DNA of 64,000 nucleotides from Pardosa pseudoannulata (GCA_032207245.1 CM063509.1:55571502-55635501), one strand, 5' to 3'; counted from the stretch's first letter, positions 21,021 to 32,541 are shown. The notes: a model not told the origin generated them from the letters alone. Numbers and translations: made by a program.

Positions 21021-21318
21021 CTATGATAGTCAGACTACAGCTCATCAATGGGCTGAGTGGACAAGACGGATATACTCCGCTCACTACATTACAGGGACAA
21101 AAAAGATTTTTAAAAAATGGTGTCATAGACTGTTCTTTGCGATGCTCGAAATGTTACATGTCAATGCCTATGTTATTTATAAAGAAACTTATGTTGAAAT
21201 TTCATTATTGGAGTTCCGGAGAAATTTGGCAGTTGGGCTCATAGCCCAAGGAAATGGTCTAGTAAAGAAGAGTGGTCGTCCGTCAATGAACACAACACCA
21301 GAACAGAAGAAAAAGTAA

Positions 21319-21827
21319 CTTTTCAGTGTCTAAAGATATCAGGACACAAAATCTTGGATCTCACAGGCCTACATTTGTTCAGAAGAGAGGGAAGATGTGA
21401 TTTATTAGAAAAATTCAATCTAAACCTCTTTCAAAATGTTCGTTTTGCAATGTATTTCTTTGTTGTAATGAAAAAAACAACTGTTTTCAGGATTACCATT
21501 TCGTGTAGTATAAGTGAAAATTTATGTTTCAACTTTTTTTTCTTTACATAATCGTATATTTGTAACCAGTGAAACTTTTAGCAACACTTTGATATATGAC
21601 ACATGTGAATGGAACTAGTTTTCAGATTTGGTCATTCAGTCACTGTTGACGTGGACACAGACTAGATACACAGACTTTCGGGCACACACATCCCCTATAC
21701 AATAATAGAGAATGTGCGCATGACGTCAGGTGCAGCAAAAAGTGCAGCTCAACTTCTTCGTTGGCAAAACATTTTAATTTCCTACTCTGCTTGTTATTAG
21801 GGTTTTAATTTTGTCAAATATCTGAAA
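21319..21827. other. Unassigned, AT-rich
   Basis: No coding similarity recognised. The last 170 bp are less AT-rich and include a TGACGTCA-like site (ATGACGTCAGG at about 21720), resembling the GTGACGTCATC upstream of the THAP exons. Confidence 0.4.
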
Positions 21828-22016
21828 ATGATAATAAGCTGTTGTAAGTATGGCTGTACTAAACGTTCCAAAAAAGGTTAAAATATTGGATTATATTGTT
21901 TTCCTGAAAATTCTACATTGCGAATGCTTTGGATAAAAGCCTTGAAAAGGCAAGAGTGGACTCCAAGTTCTTCGAGAATTTGCGGCAAACAATTTCAGAA
22001 TGGTAATAAAACGTAA
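21828..22016 (+). pseudogene. Second type of THAP-domain exon, broken
   Basis: From ATG 21828 the frame gives MIISCCKYGCTKRSKKG, a stop (TAA), then GLYCFPEN, LRMLWIKALKRQEWTPS and SRICGKQF. This is the THAP order C-x(2-4)-C, Pro, Trp, C-x2-H, except that the last His is Gln and one codon is a stop. A GT donor (AATG|GTAATA) follows at about 22003, as in other THAP exons. It is too diverged to belong to the GAGGAATTT family and may be a host gene relic or a remnant of a P-like transposon. Confidence 0.68.
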
Positions 22017-22429
22017 ACCTTACTGTAATGTAATAGATTATATAAAATTATTATGATCTAAAAAAATTTTTATTATTACTGTTTTTTCATATTTTTAATG
22101 TATTTTCTATGCTTTTGTGAGAAGTACTGTACCTATAAATGTAATTATTTTTTGTCCTTAAACTGATCAGATTTTGCACATTTTTATTAGGTTCTTATTT
22201 ATATAATAGTTTATTGTGACTGTTAACATAATCAAAGTAGTTATACTTTGATTGTGATACTTAATAGTACTGTGAAAAGAGTTTAATTTTTTTTTAAAAT
22301 ATATAATTTTGTAAATGCTAAAAAGATTTATTTTCATTTACTTGGCCAGTTTCTGATGTTTCCTTCCTCTTCCCTTAAATAAAATTTAGTATTGTTGTAT
22401 ATGTGATCCACATCGAAGCTCATAAGATA
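22017..22429. other. AT-rich, nothing recognised
   Basis: No supported feature; would be intronic if the THAP exon were ever part of a gene. Confidence 0.4.
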
Positions 22430-23420
22430 GGGGAGACCGGGGCACCTTAAGACACTTTTCAGTTTAACATTTTTATGAATTTTTTTAAAGCTGATTAAAA
22501 AAAATAAGTATTCATGCATATATTGACATCATATCTGCTTCTTATAACCATTAAATCTACTTAATATCTCATTTAGTTAAAGAGTAAGTAATAAAAGAAA
22601 TAAAATACCTTTCCAATGTCCCAACCTGCCCCACTGTATGGGGTAGGTTGGGACACTAAACAACACATACAAAATACTGTTCAAATTATTTTTATTAACT
22701 GTTATAAAAGAGAAATGGCTGAAAATTGTTCAAGTTAATACATTTTTTTTAACAAATCTTATATTTGATGCCAGCAAATTCTTCTTTAAATTCTAACAAA
22801 ATGCACCTTTGACCTATTGTTTCTTGAGGAGTGTTTAACTTCACAAGAATATGAGCATTTACAGCAGAATACTTTCTGTTTGTTTTTGTTGTTCTCACCA
22901 TTTTTTTTCTGAAATAAAAAAGAAGGTTAATAAATTAATATTTTGACATGTTAAATCATCAATTAAAAATTGGGCACTAAAATATTAATTATTTTGCTTG
23001 AATTGATATTTGTTTACACTTTTTAAAGTGTCCCAAGGTGCTCCATCTATGTGTGTCCCAACCTGTCCCATTTTACATTGTATCTTTTGGTAACTACTAT
23101 ACAATTCGGTTTAACAATACAGTTTATTTATTAGCATAGAATAATAATAAATGAATAATCTTTCATAACAATACACTTTTTTTAAATTTTAAATTTTTTT
23201 AATTATTTTTTAAATTGCACATTGATGTAATTTTGGGTTATTCAAAACAAAGAAAATGAAATTGTTCCTTACCTATAAGCACTATCTTCAAAATTCTTTG
23301 AGAAGGAAAGAGTAATGTCATCTATCAATACACATGAACACTAATTCCTGGTTGCAAATTAAAGCGTGAAAATAAAGGTGTCCCAAGGTGGGCTATGTCC
23401 CAAGGTGTCCCACTCTCCCC
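22430..23420. mobile_element. TIR element with GGGGAGA ends and GGGACA motifs
   Basis: The left end GGGGAGACCGGGGCACCTT and the right end AAGGTGTCCCACTCTCCCC form an imperfect TIR. The motif TGTCCCAA or its inverse recurs at the ends and in the interior, and a palindrome CCAACCTGCCCC...GGGGTAGGTTGG lies at 22621-22655. About 990 bp, no transposase frame. The superfamily is not identified and no target duplication is evident. Confidence 0.68.
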
Positions 23421-23905
23421 AACAATGAAAACAAGAAATGTTTTGCCAACGAAAAGTTGAGTTGTAGTCAATACTCGTATTTGTTTACAAACATGCACTT
23501 TCTCTATACACTCGAAAGTTATAAAATTTGTATTTAAAATATGACAACCATTTGTTAAGGATATGGAGAGATGTCCAATCAATTTTTAAAATCATACAAT
23601 AAGTAAATAGACGATTATCAACAGATATCATTACTAATAAATAAAAATATATTTCAAAATAACGATACAATGGATTCAATCAGTTAATTAAGAAAATTCA
23701 ATGATCGCTATTACTTCTACAGCTACCTATTTAGAAGCGCACAAGAAATTGGTGAAGTAAAAAGGTAAATCGCCAAATAAAACGTAATGTATATGAAGTA
23801 ATTGTTCTGTGTGGAATTCGTTATTTATAACCAAATTCTATGAGGATGAATAGTATGCTTCATTCCCACTGTCATCTGATTAGTAAAAGAGTGTTAACAA
23901 CTAAT
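23421..23905. other. Unassigned, AT-rich
   Basis: No coding frame or repeat was recognised. Confidence 0.4.
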
Positions 23906-23960
23906 GACCGATCTCACCAAAGTCATTTAATGGCTAACCGCGATTAATCTCTGTTTAAAC
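23906..23960. repeat. Left arm of an imperfect inverted repeat with 27716-27785
   Basis: Shares CGATCTCAC, GGCTAACCGCGATTAA-like sequence with the reverse complement of 27716-27785. The two arms face each other across the hAT and THAP elements. Confidence 0.55.
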
Positions 23961-24489
23961 GGAGAGTTGCGTCTAGAGATGTAAAAAAAAAACCCAGAAT
24001 TTTGAAGAGATGGGAATAAACCCGGGAATTTTGGGGAATAAACCCGTAATTTTGGTAACTTTGGGAAGAAATCATTTTAAGAATGTTTACATTTATTTTT
24101 TCAACAGTGGCTGTTTAAGAACTAACATATTATTTCTATGAGGTGTTTTTTTTAGCAATATATACATATTCAAGAAATAATAGCAATGAGCATTTAAATG
24201 ATTTTGTAGTAGTACTTATGTAACTAATTACCCTGTTAGTCTTATCAAACACATAACAGGTTGCTTCAATTTTAATTGCTAATATAATAATTATATACAT
24301 TATTTTTTATATGATTTATTATGTAAATTACTTTATGCTAAACTTTTTTCCCTCCTTTTATAATATAAAAAATAAATATCTTTAAATTTAAAATAACAGT
24401 TTATTATTTTTTGTAATGCATATATCATTTAAAGGTGTAATCAAATGACACTGTTGCATTTTGGGTCCAATTCCTACGCACACACATTA

Positions 24490-24502
24490 TATATATATAT
24501 AT

Positions 24503-24561
<59 letters not shown>
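24490..24561. repeat. (TA)n microsatellite
   Basis: Long TA run with a short ACACA break, equivalent to the microsatellite in the copy at 12340-12405. Confidence 0.95.
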
Positions 24562-24565
<4 letters not shown>

Positions 24566-24617
24566 GCTATTATTATATAGGGGATATATATATATTCCCT
24601 ATATAATAATAGCCTAA
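24562..24617. repeat. 21-bp-arm palindrome at the Helitron 5' end
   Basis: The left arm TTAGGCTATTATTATATAGGG (24562-24582) and the right arm (24597-24617) are exact reverse complements, separated by 14 bp of AT repeat. The right arm is the Helitron 5' terminus. Confidence 0.93.
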
Positions 24618-25493
24618 GTTATCTGTACGTCTGTCCTGCAATTTATGAAGCGGTTGGACCTGGAATGGATAGAGGCATCCATTCAAAGCGAATAAAGTTT
24701 ATCTTCTCCTAAACTATAGATCCGATTCTAAAATAAATTTGTATAAATATGCTTCATATCACAGCAAACAATACTGTCGTCTTTAAAATGTTCCAAATCC
24801 AACCCTTCCCTCCTTTTCGAGAGTTTAATGCCATTATTTCAAGCCCTATTTTCCCTGGTTAAGAGAAGGCGATTAAATTTATCCATTTATCACTTAATAA
24901 ATAGGTAAAAATAACAATTTCTTCTTGCATTCTGACGTCATTCCTTTAAACATCTCATTGAATCATTTCATATTTTAAACTATTTAAATATCGTCTGCAT
25001 TATTTTCATACATTTTATCACTGAACTTAGATATGATGTCAATGATTTTCTTTTATATCTGCTTAAATAAGAGATTAGGTACATACGTGATAATTTTAAA
25101 TTTAATCGTCGATTATTTTTTGTTGCAATGAAACTTTTACCACCGTTATTAACAATAAATTCTTTTCATATAAGTCTAGGAGTCTATTTTACGGACTCAT
25201 AAATATCTAACTTTTAATTTATATATATTTGGAAATTAAGAAGTTTGTTCTTTTGTGTGTTTGTTTATTATACATAACCACAAGGTTTGACTAAATGAAT
25301 ACAATGTGATTCTAAACTGCATTACAGGATCGGGAGACTCTAGAGGAGTATGACGATAAATTATTGAGAGTGAACTAGATAGTTAGTTCTCAGCCAAAAA
25401 ACAAACCCTTTTTTACCTGCCTCACTGGGTTCTTAACAGTTCTGGAATATTAAAAATTTTACTAATCCCGTCATATGATGGGCTATATACTAG
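24596..25493 (+). mobile_element. Helitron-like element, copy 2 (non-autonomous)
   Basis: Starts TCCCTATATAATAATAGCC and ends with a hairpin (CCCGTCATATGATGGG, one mismatch) plus CTATATACTAG, then T. It lies inside the TA microsatellite of the hAT copy, consistent with Helitron insertion in AT sites and the lack of target duplication. The interior matches 16300-17078. Confidence 0.85.
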
Positions 25494-26175
25494 TATATAT
25501 AGATAGAGAAAGAGAGAGAGCGCTATCGAAGAAAAATAATGATTTATGAGTCTTGTGATACTACAGATTATTGCCTAATATTTATGTAATATTAAAAAGT
25601 ATTGGATATTTCTCAAAGGAAGAATATACTCATACTTTCATGTTAAACATGATACCTTGTCAAATATAGTTAGTTAATCCCAATTATTCAATTTTTTTCA
25701 TAGTATATAATAGTTAAATTTTGTGAAAATATCAACTTTTGAGGTGTACTACAAAGACAGAAAAAAATGGTGGTTCTCATTGTGTCATAGGAAATGGCGA
25801 CTTCAAAATACTTTAAAATTCCCATGTTTTGGAAATTTTCAAAATTCCCTTCCCAAAAAACCCGGGTTTTTTCCACTGCTCACAACTCTAATGAGGAATT
25901 TTCACGTTTTCTAATTTTGATTTTAAACGATAGAAGACAAAAAAGTAAGCAGGACAGTAGCTATTTTTCTTTCATTTGGGGGCCTAATGAGTGATTTCTA
26001 ATGGGTTTTATAGCGGACTCTTTAACGTCTCTCAAAAACGCTACTTTATCTCCGCCGTGTTTGTGACGTCATCGTTCATGTAAACACCGAGCTCCTATGC
26101 TGTTTACATGTTAAAAGGCGACTTTTAAATTTGTTTTTTGTGTAAAGTATCGCATATAATAGCATTTTTTTTGTT

Positions 26176-26463
26176 ATGTCTGGCATTAAAAAATCATACT
26201 CTAAATATTGTATTGTGCCACTCTGTAAAAATACAACAACTAATTGCAATGAGAAGATATTTTTCAGCGTCCCAAAAGACCCACATACACGTAAAATCTG
26301 GACAACTGAGATGAAAAGGGATGAGAAATTAAACCTCAAATTATCATATAAATCATCTCTATGGGTTTGTGAAGACCATTTTTCGGTAAATAAATGCTTG
26401 CATTTGTTTAAATATTACTATTTTAGAACAATTAAAGTATATAAAATACATCTATACCTTTAA
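26176..26463 (+). CDS. THAP-domain exon of a transposable element, copy 2
   Basis: Best preserved of the three copies. Residues 11-17 are YCIVPLC, followed by FFSVPKDPHTRKIW with the invariant Trp and by CEDHFS near residue 70. These are the zinc ligands and core of a THAP domain. CG|GTAAAT directly after EDHFS is a plausible splice donor at about 26385, so the end of the frame is probably intronic. GTGACGTCATC lies about 110 bp upstream in all three copies. The role in the element is unknown: no DDE or RNase H-like catalytic part was found within 1.8 kb, so it may be a deletion derivative of a P-like transposon. Confidence 0.72.
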   Translation: MSGIKKSYSKYCIVPLCKNTTTNCNEKIFFSVPKDPHTRKIWTTEMKRDEKLNLKLSYKSSLWVCEDHFSVNKCLHLFKYYYFRTIKVYKIHLYL

Positions 26464-26954
26464 AAGGATTGTTGATTAACCACTGCTATTTAACTTTTAA
26501 AACTGCTAATTTTCGAGTATTATCACAGAGTTCAAGTACAATAAATATTTTATAAAGCATATAAATATCGAAAAACATATAAATATCTAAAGCATATAAT
26601 TATCTAATAAATAACTCGGGGGAGGGGAAAGTTATGTATTTTCAAGGTATTATAAATATTTTCTTCAGAGATGCATACTTTCTTATGTATCAAATGTAAC
26701 AGTGATATTTTTCGATTAAATTGGTGACTAATTTGAAAAAAAAAAGTATAATATTTTTAAAATACTTAATAATTATATTACTTTAAAAATTAAATTTAAT
26801 TTGAGAAATTTTATACATTTTTTAATTTGACATTAATATTAAAGGCAATAAAATTGTATTGCTATTTAAAAATGTATAAATAATTAAGTAAAGCCATTTA
26901 AAGATTTTAAATTTCTTTTCATCATATTTAAAATATCTAAGAATTGATTTTGTT

Positions 26955-27022
26955 TTGGTTTGGTTTTGGAATGCTACGGTCTACTTTTTGCAACACGAAG
27001 GCTAATGAGACCGGTCTCACAA
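26955..27022 (-). mobile_element. SINE 3' piece in THAP element copy 2
   Basis: The reverse complement carries GTTGCAAAAAGTAGACCGTA and a CCAAAACCAAACCAA tail; same position as in copies 1 and 3. Confidence 0.8.
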
Positions 27023-27713
27023 AAAATACCTCCTCTAATTTTTATTTTAATATTACATCCGTCTCTATTTATAAAAAACGATGCAACTACAAATGTGTAT
27101 GTATATGATATATGTATATTTATTTGACTTGTTTGTGTTTACAAACAAAAGAGCTGTGTTTAGCATGAATAAAGTATTAATACATGTTAAGTAAAATTGG
27201 AAAAAAAATATAAATGATTTTACAAACCTTTGGGGTTTTAATTCCTCGTATTTCTGCTCCCATAAAATCCGGGTTTTTTTTTGCCAAGAAAGAAAACATT
27301 GACATGCTGTCAATTTTCGGGAGGTTGTCTGATTGGTAAATCCAGGTAGAAGAGACATTTATGACAAATTGAGATAACTAAGCTATCTAGATCGATAAAA
27401 TAAACCTTCAGGTTTAAATAAAAATAAATTTTGATAGCTAGAAAATTTCAGGAACTTGCAAAAACAAAATCGGAAAATAGTGCGCGCTTAAAAGCAATAC
27501 AAAAATATTGGTCTGCATGAACGATGACATCACAACCAATCACGGAGCTTTTTGATGTCACGTGATTTTCGCTTAACTTTAAAATTAATTTTTTAAATGA
27601 TGGACCCAGTTTTTTACATTTTTGAGAACATTTTTGGAATCTACGAGTCTGAAATTACCAGAAAAACACTAAGTTGTTCGAATCCCCCACATGTGCAAAT
27701 TCCTCATTGCGTC

Positions 27714-28221
27714 CAACCATTGCTTAGCGATATGGGTTAATCGCAGTTAGCCGTTAAACGACAGACCCTTAATCTGTGAGATCGTAATTTTAAAGTGCCA
27801 TCTGTTAGATTAATTTTGCCACCGAATTCTAGATGGTGCTATTCAGCGATTGTATAAAAACCGAACTATATGTGTGATAGACTAGTCTGATGGAATTCGG
27901 CGTTGGATTTTAAATGTGTATAATTCTATTCATATTCTTGAATTCTATTCTTATTCGTGTATGAAACATGTGTTTAAAGCCTAACATAATTTATAATTCT
28001 TTATTCATTGCTTCTTTTATTCTCCCTTTATCGTGACGTGTTGTATAATAAAAAAGAAATTGTGTTTAACGTTCATTCTCTGTTTTCATCCATAATTCAA
28101 TTTCAACAGATTCTTCATGCAAGTCCCAACAATAAACAAAAGGTAAGCAGTTACCTGATTTTATTCTTCATTACTGTTGAACATTTGCAGGTATTAATTA
28201 ACTTAAAATAATTCTTAAAAT
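27714..28221. other. Unassigned; LTR-like signals
   Basis: The first 75 bp form the right arm of the inverted repeat with 23906-23960. Further on, GTATAAAAACC at about 27856 and AATAAAC at about 28131, followed by GTAAGC, give an LTR-like or promoter-like order, but no TG...CA ends with a target duplication were found and no gene is supported. Confidence 0.35.
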
Positions 28222-28524
28222 CCAAAGTCCAAGATTTATGAATATTCAAATTCGAAATTCAGTAACTATTCAATCCACCATCTAAACTTAAAAAGTGTCT
28301 TAAAATTTTGAAATAGTAATATGCTGACAAAATCTGGAATGTTCTTACTTTTTTGAACGGCAAATGGTTTTACAGATTAATGGTGACTAAAAAAATTTTC
28401 TAAAATGTAACAAGACTCATAGATTACGTCTGTTAACACAAATATAGAACACAATCTGTCTTTAATATGTCAATAGATATAAAATAAAAATCTGTTGTTA
28501 AAAGCATTTATACTCGTATAAATA

Positions 28525-29137
28525 CCGGGTGGCCATACTTAAACTGACAGTGCTTGCTCACAGTGTTCTGTAGCGCGATCTCTTTGCGAGAATAAAGACA
28601 CATTTTGTAGGAAGATTAAACAAGACGGGGGACGAAGGATTCCGTAAAACACAAATTAGTTCCAAAAGTCACCGCTAGGGGAAAGTTTGTCGCTGTATTA
28701 TAGAAAATAGAGTGCTAACAAATGCAAATTAATACGGAATAAAATTACCTTTTATTATGCACATTTTCTGATTTAGTTCAAGTGCAATATGGCTACACTT
28801 TTAAAAAAGCGTAAAATCTACATTAACACCGATAAACTCTCGTGATCTGCAATATTACGTACGCTCAGCAGAAGTTCTTTATTCAAATTTCACGTTACAT
28901 CCATTGGCACAGTTAAGAAATTAATTTCTGTATTGATTTGCATCTGTTAACACTCTATTTTCTATAACACAGCGCCAAATACTCTCCTTGCGGTAACTTT
29001 TGGAACTAATTTGTTTTTTCGCGAAATCTTTCGTCCCCCGTCTTGTTTAATCTTCCTACAAAATGTGGCATCATTCTCGCAAATAGATCGCGCTACAGAA
29101 TACTGTGAGCACTGTCAGTTTAATTGTGGCCACCCGA
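28525..29137. mobile_element. CCGGGTGG-ended TIR element, full copy
   Basis: Same structure as 304-918, with TA at both ends (28523-28524 and 29138-29139). Confidence 0.85.
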
Positions 29138-29260
29138 TATGTCTACATTTATCCAAGTAAAAGTGATATGTTTTGCGTATTCTTTTAGTTAGGAGTGTTG
29201 GCGTAAAGTCGAAAAGTGCTAGTTATTTTCTCTATTTTTGCCAATTTTTAAGACAATATA

Positions 29261-29690
29261 CCGGGTGGCCATACTTAAACTGACAGTGCTTGCTCACAGT
29301 GTTCTGTAGCGCGATCTCTTTGCGAGAATAAAGCCACATTTTGTAGGAAGATTAAACAAGACGGGGGGGGACGAAGGATTCCGTAAAAAACAAATTAGTT
29401 CTAAAAGTCACCGCTAGGGGAAAATTTGTCGCTGTATTATAGAAAATAGAGTGCTAACAAATGTAAATTAATACGGAATAAAATTACCTTTTATTATGCA
29501 CATTTTCTGATTTAGTTCAAGTGCAATATGGCAACACTTTTAAAAAAATGTAAAATCTACATAAACACCGATAAACTCTCGTAATCTGCAATATCACGTA
29601 AACTGAACAGAAGAAGAAGTTCTTTATTCAAATTTCAAGTTACATCCATTGGCACAATTAAGAAATTTAAGAAATTAATTATCCTTTTTT
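29261..29690. mobile_element. Half copy of the CCGGGTGG element
   Basis: Counterpart of 1042-1465; the right half is missing. Its broken end meets the left edge of the A/B duplication. Confidence 0.8.
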
Positions 29691-30357
29691 TCTAAACTGT
29701 CTTTGACACTTTTTATTGCAACTACCTTTTTTATTGTTTCATGTTACAATTATACATTATATGCAGTCTATTAAATATTTTGCTTTGTATTTATATATCA
29801 GAATATTATGTATCAGTCCAAAAAAATTCAGAATGTCATAGTTCATAGTTTATGAGATATCTATGAATATATGCATGTAAAGATAGTTTTCGACATGAGT
29901 GTATATATATAGACATATATCCTAATTTCCTGCCTATAATCCGCGAATTTTATATTAAAAAATTTTCTTCTAATGCGTATTATGCTCAGCCGCGTATTAT
30001 CTGCTGTTTAAAGTTATTTTTATAATAAAATTTACAAATCTTTCCTTAAGAATAATAGATGGCAGCACATGCTCATATTTATTCAGAAATTTTTTTTTTT
30101 TTTTAATGAGAATAAAAATCCTCTTTAGCCACGAACACAGCAATTTGGATAAATGTACCCGATTAAATTTATATTTTCCATTTTACATATTTATTTCTAT
30201 CAAGAAATAACACTTGTATAATCTGAAGTAGCGGTATTTTACTGCATTCTCCATTTTTTCTCACTTTCAGGTTGCCAGATGGCGCCATAACTGCAGTTGT
30301 AAATTTTATTACAGATCGCAAATAACCATGGTTATTTAATATGCATATTAAATTTAA

Positions 30358-31764
30358 ATGAAAAGATGCATTTTAAGAATCCTAAATTTGAACATCTTTT
30401 AAATATGCGCTCGATTAATTTGTGTCATTGTTTCTGTACCATATAATGTAAATTTTTAAACTATATTCTTACTGTTGTTAAATATAAAATTCTTCAAGTC
30501 TGTCCAAATTTTCACATTGTTAAATTACTTTATTTTAATTTAAAGAAAATGTTATCATTAAAAGAGTTTAATTTTTTTTAACTAAACGATATAATGCTTT
30601 TTTCCATATCCCTTTCATTTATGTGAAACACATGAAATTAAAGTGGAAATCTATCTGCCGATTATACGCTGCTGCGGGTTATGCGATATTTTTCTCTGAA
30701 AATGTCGCGAAATTCGTACCTGCGGATTATAAACAAGAAATTTGGGTATATGTACATACATATATGTGTATAAGTATTAGTATGTGTGCTTATATAAAAT
30801 AAATATTAGATGTTTGTCACATAAAATTTTGAGATAACATTAATTCTGAATAGAAGACAAAAATCTAATATATTAACACAGTAAAATCAAATTTCTTAAA
30901 ATAAATTACTGTGCATACAAGCAGAAGTAACTGCAGTTCTATTTCTTATTTTTACAATAAAAAAAAAAACAAATAATTTATGAGTTTATTTTATGATATA
31001 AAATTTTGGCTACATGTGCAAGTTATTTCACTTCGGTGGATTAGAAAGATAAATTCATCAAAAAAGTAATGTTTAGATTTGTATCTTCAAGATTTCTGGT
31101 TAAGAAGAAGGAATATACATCAATTAATGCAAGATGTACCTAAAAAAATTGTTTGCTTAACTATAGGAGACAACAATCCTGGCCAGCCCAAAAGGCACTA
31201 AATGCCATGTTCAAATTGTTTTTTTTTTTTTCACCGTCGGACTTGACTGTATTTATGTGTGTGCATGTGTGAGATACATACACAGGATGTAAAAACAAAA
31301 AACAATCATTAAAAAATTTTATTATAATAATTAAAAATCAACAATAAAATAGTTAAAAATATATAAATGTAGATAAATATTTATGATAATAATCAATTAA
31401 ATAATATCATACTTATAATAAATGAAATATTTGTTTCAACTATAAATTTTATGAAATTGCTACAGACCAAATAATTTTAATGACAGACCACATGTGGTCC
31501 ATTTGGCCACCCATGGAAAAGAACTGTCTTCACCCAATCAACATTTTAGAAATTTTCACACATTTTCTCAGTGAATTAAGTTATCATATGATGACAATAT
31601 AGGTAGAATGTTACATTTTAACACATTAGCTGCCACAATATAGAAAAAAAATTTCCTCCTCAGTCAAATTGCTTTTTCTGCTAATATTACTTGTATTTGT
31701 GGGAAAAAATCTATGCCATGAAGAGCCACACCACAGAAAATTACTTTGAGATCCTAGTTCTATT
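30358..31764. other. AT-rich part of copy A, no gene
   Basis: Matches 53360-54720. No coding frame is conserved between the copies. Confidence 0.6.
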
Positions 31765-32541
31765 CAGGGTATCTGCCAAAATAAAATTTTTCAAATCCAT
31801 GACTTTTCATGACTTTCCCTGATTTAGCGGATCATTTTCCATGACTTTAAAAAGTTTCGTTAAAGTATATATGAATAAAACTTCTGATGCACAAACAAAT
31901 AAAATATATGCTTTTAGAGAAATTACAGGAATTTTATCATAAAAAACTATAAACTTACTTTATAAGTGTTAATAAACTCACATACATAAAAATAAATTGT
32001 TGTATCTACATACCTAAGTTGAATCATATAGCAATTTCTCAATCAAAATGTTTCCAATTTGAATTCAGGGTACTTTGGTATTATCCAGGTGACCATGAAT
32101 AATAGCCAAATATAACCCTATAATGTTTATATACAATATCCCTAGAGATAAACTTATATTTTGTGCAAAAATCTTAACTAATTTTTATTAAAAAATAATT
32201 ATTATATTAATAAAATTTTAATCTACAATTTAAGAAAAAACCAGAATAATATACATTTACCCACCCATTAAGCTTTCTTGCTTTGAGTTTCCTTGGTGAA
32301 CAAATCTTACTTGGCAATAGGGTAAATAAGATAATACATAAATACCAAACTCAGTAACTTCAGCCAAACGACAAGTAAAAATAGAATTAAACAAATCAAT
32401 GCATTTTTTTTTTAATCAGTTGTTTAGCGGATCCATGACTTTTACTCATTTTACTTGAAAAATCAAGACTTTCCATGACAAAATTAATCCATTGTCTAAA
32501 TCCATGATTTTCTATGACTTTCCAGATACGCAGAAATCATG
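31765..32541. mobile_element. hAT-like insertion, present only in copy A
   Basis: Begins CAGGGTATCTGCC and ends near CCAGATACGCAG; copy B has the uninterrupted site TCTATTGCTTCGC at about 54713. TCTATT is repeated at both edges. The interior repeats CCATGACTTT several times. The exact right limit and target duplication length are uncertain. Confidence 0.75.

Larger units (their letters stand above)
19845..21318 (+). pseudogene. piggyBac-family transposase fragment split by a solo LTR
   Basis: Two blocks of one frame. The first, 19845-20120, reads ...CTCGTVHSNRKHLPK..., DFDYRSTNQGISFFNW, then SRQDRDGTKKDV. The second, 21025-21318, continues with a tract that needs a frame change near 21110, then KKWCHRLFFAMLEMLHVNAY and LLEFRRNLAVGLI. 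This order matches the C-terminal half of piggyBac (DDE_Tnp_1_7) transposases. The solo LTR plus one CTAT separates the halves, and the Met codon is restored across the junction (CCTAT + GATAG). A TGA interrupts the first block at about 20039. The N-terminal half is missing; not functional. Confidence 0.87.
23974..25890. mobile_element. TAGAG-ended hAT-like element with a Helitron inside
   Basis: Reverse-oriented copy of the element at 11935-12914: starts TAGAGATGTAAAAA and ends CACAACTCTA. The left 8-bp flank is GTTGCGTC (23966-23973). The matching ATTGCGTC is not at 25891 but at 27706-27713, because the THAP element inserted at this junction. The element is about twice as long as its relative because of the Helitron at 24596-25493. 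Confidence 0.85.
25893..27705 (+). mobile_element. THAP-exon element, copy 2 (1813 bp)
   Basis: Imperfect inverted ends GAGGAATTTTCA and, from the right, GAGGAATTTGCA, bordered on both sides by AT. It inserted at the right edge of the hAT copy at 23974-25890, splitting it from its target duplication. It contains one THAP exon and a reverse-oriented SINE piece. The structure is the same in the copy at 56198-57993. Confidence 0.87.
28222..30357. repeat. Near-identical partner of the block at 1-2159
   Basis: See 1-2159. Here the sequence continues past the point where the other copy meets the gap. The part from 29688 also belongs to the large duplication with copy B. Confidence 0.93.

Noticed and set aside
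27850..28150. LTR or gene promoter with TATA and AATAAA
   Set aside because: No TG/CA ends with a target duplication and no coding partner; left as unassigned.
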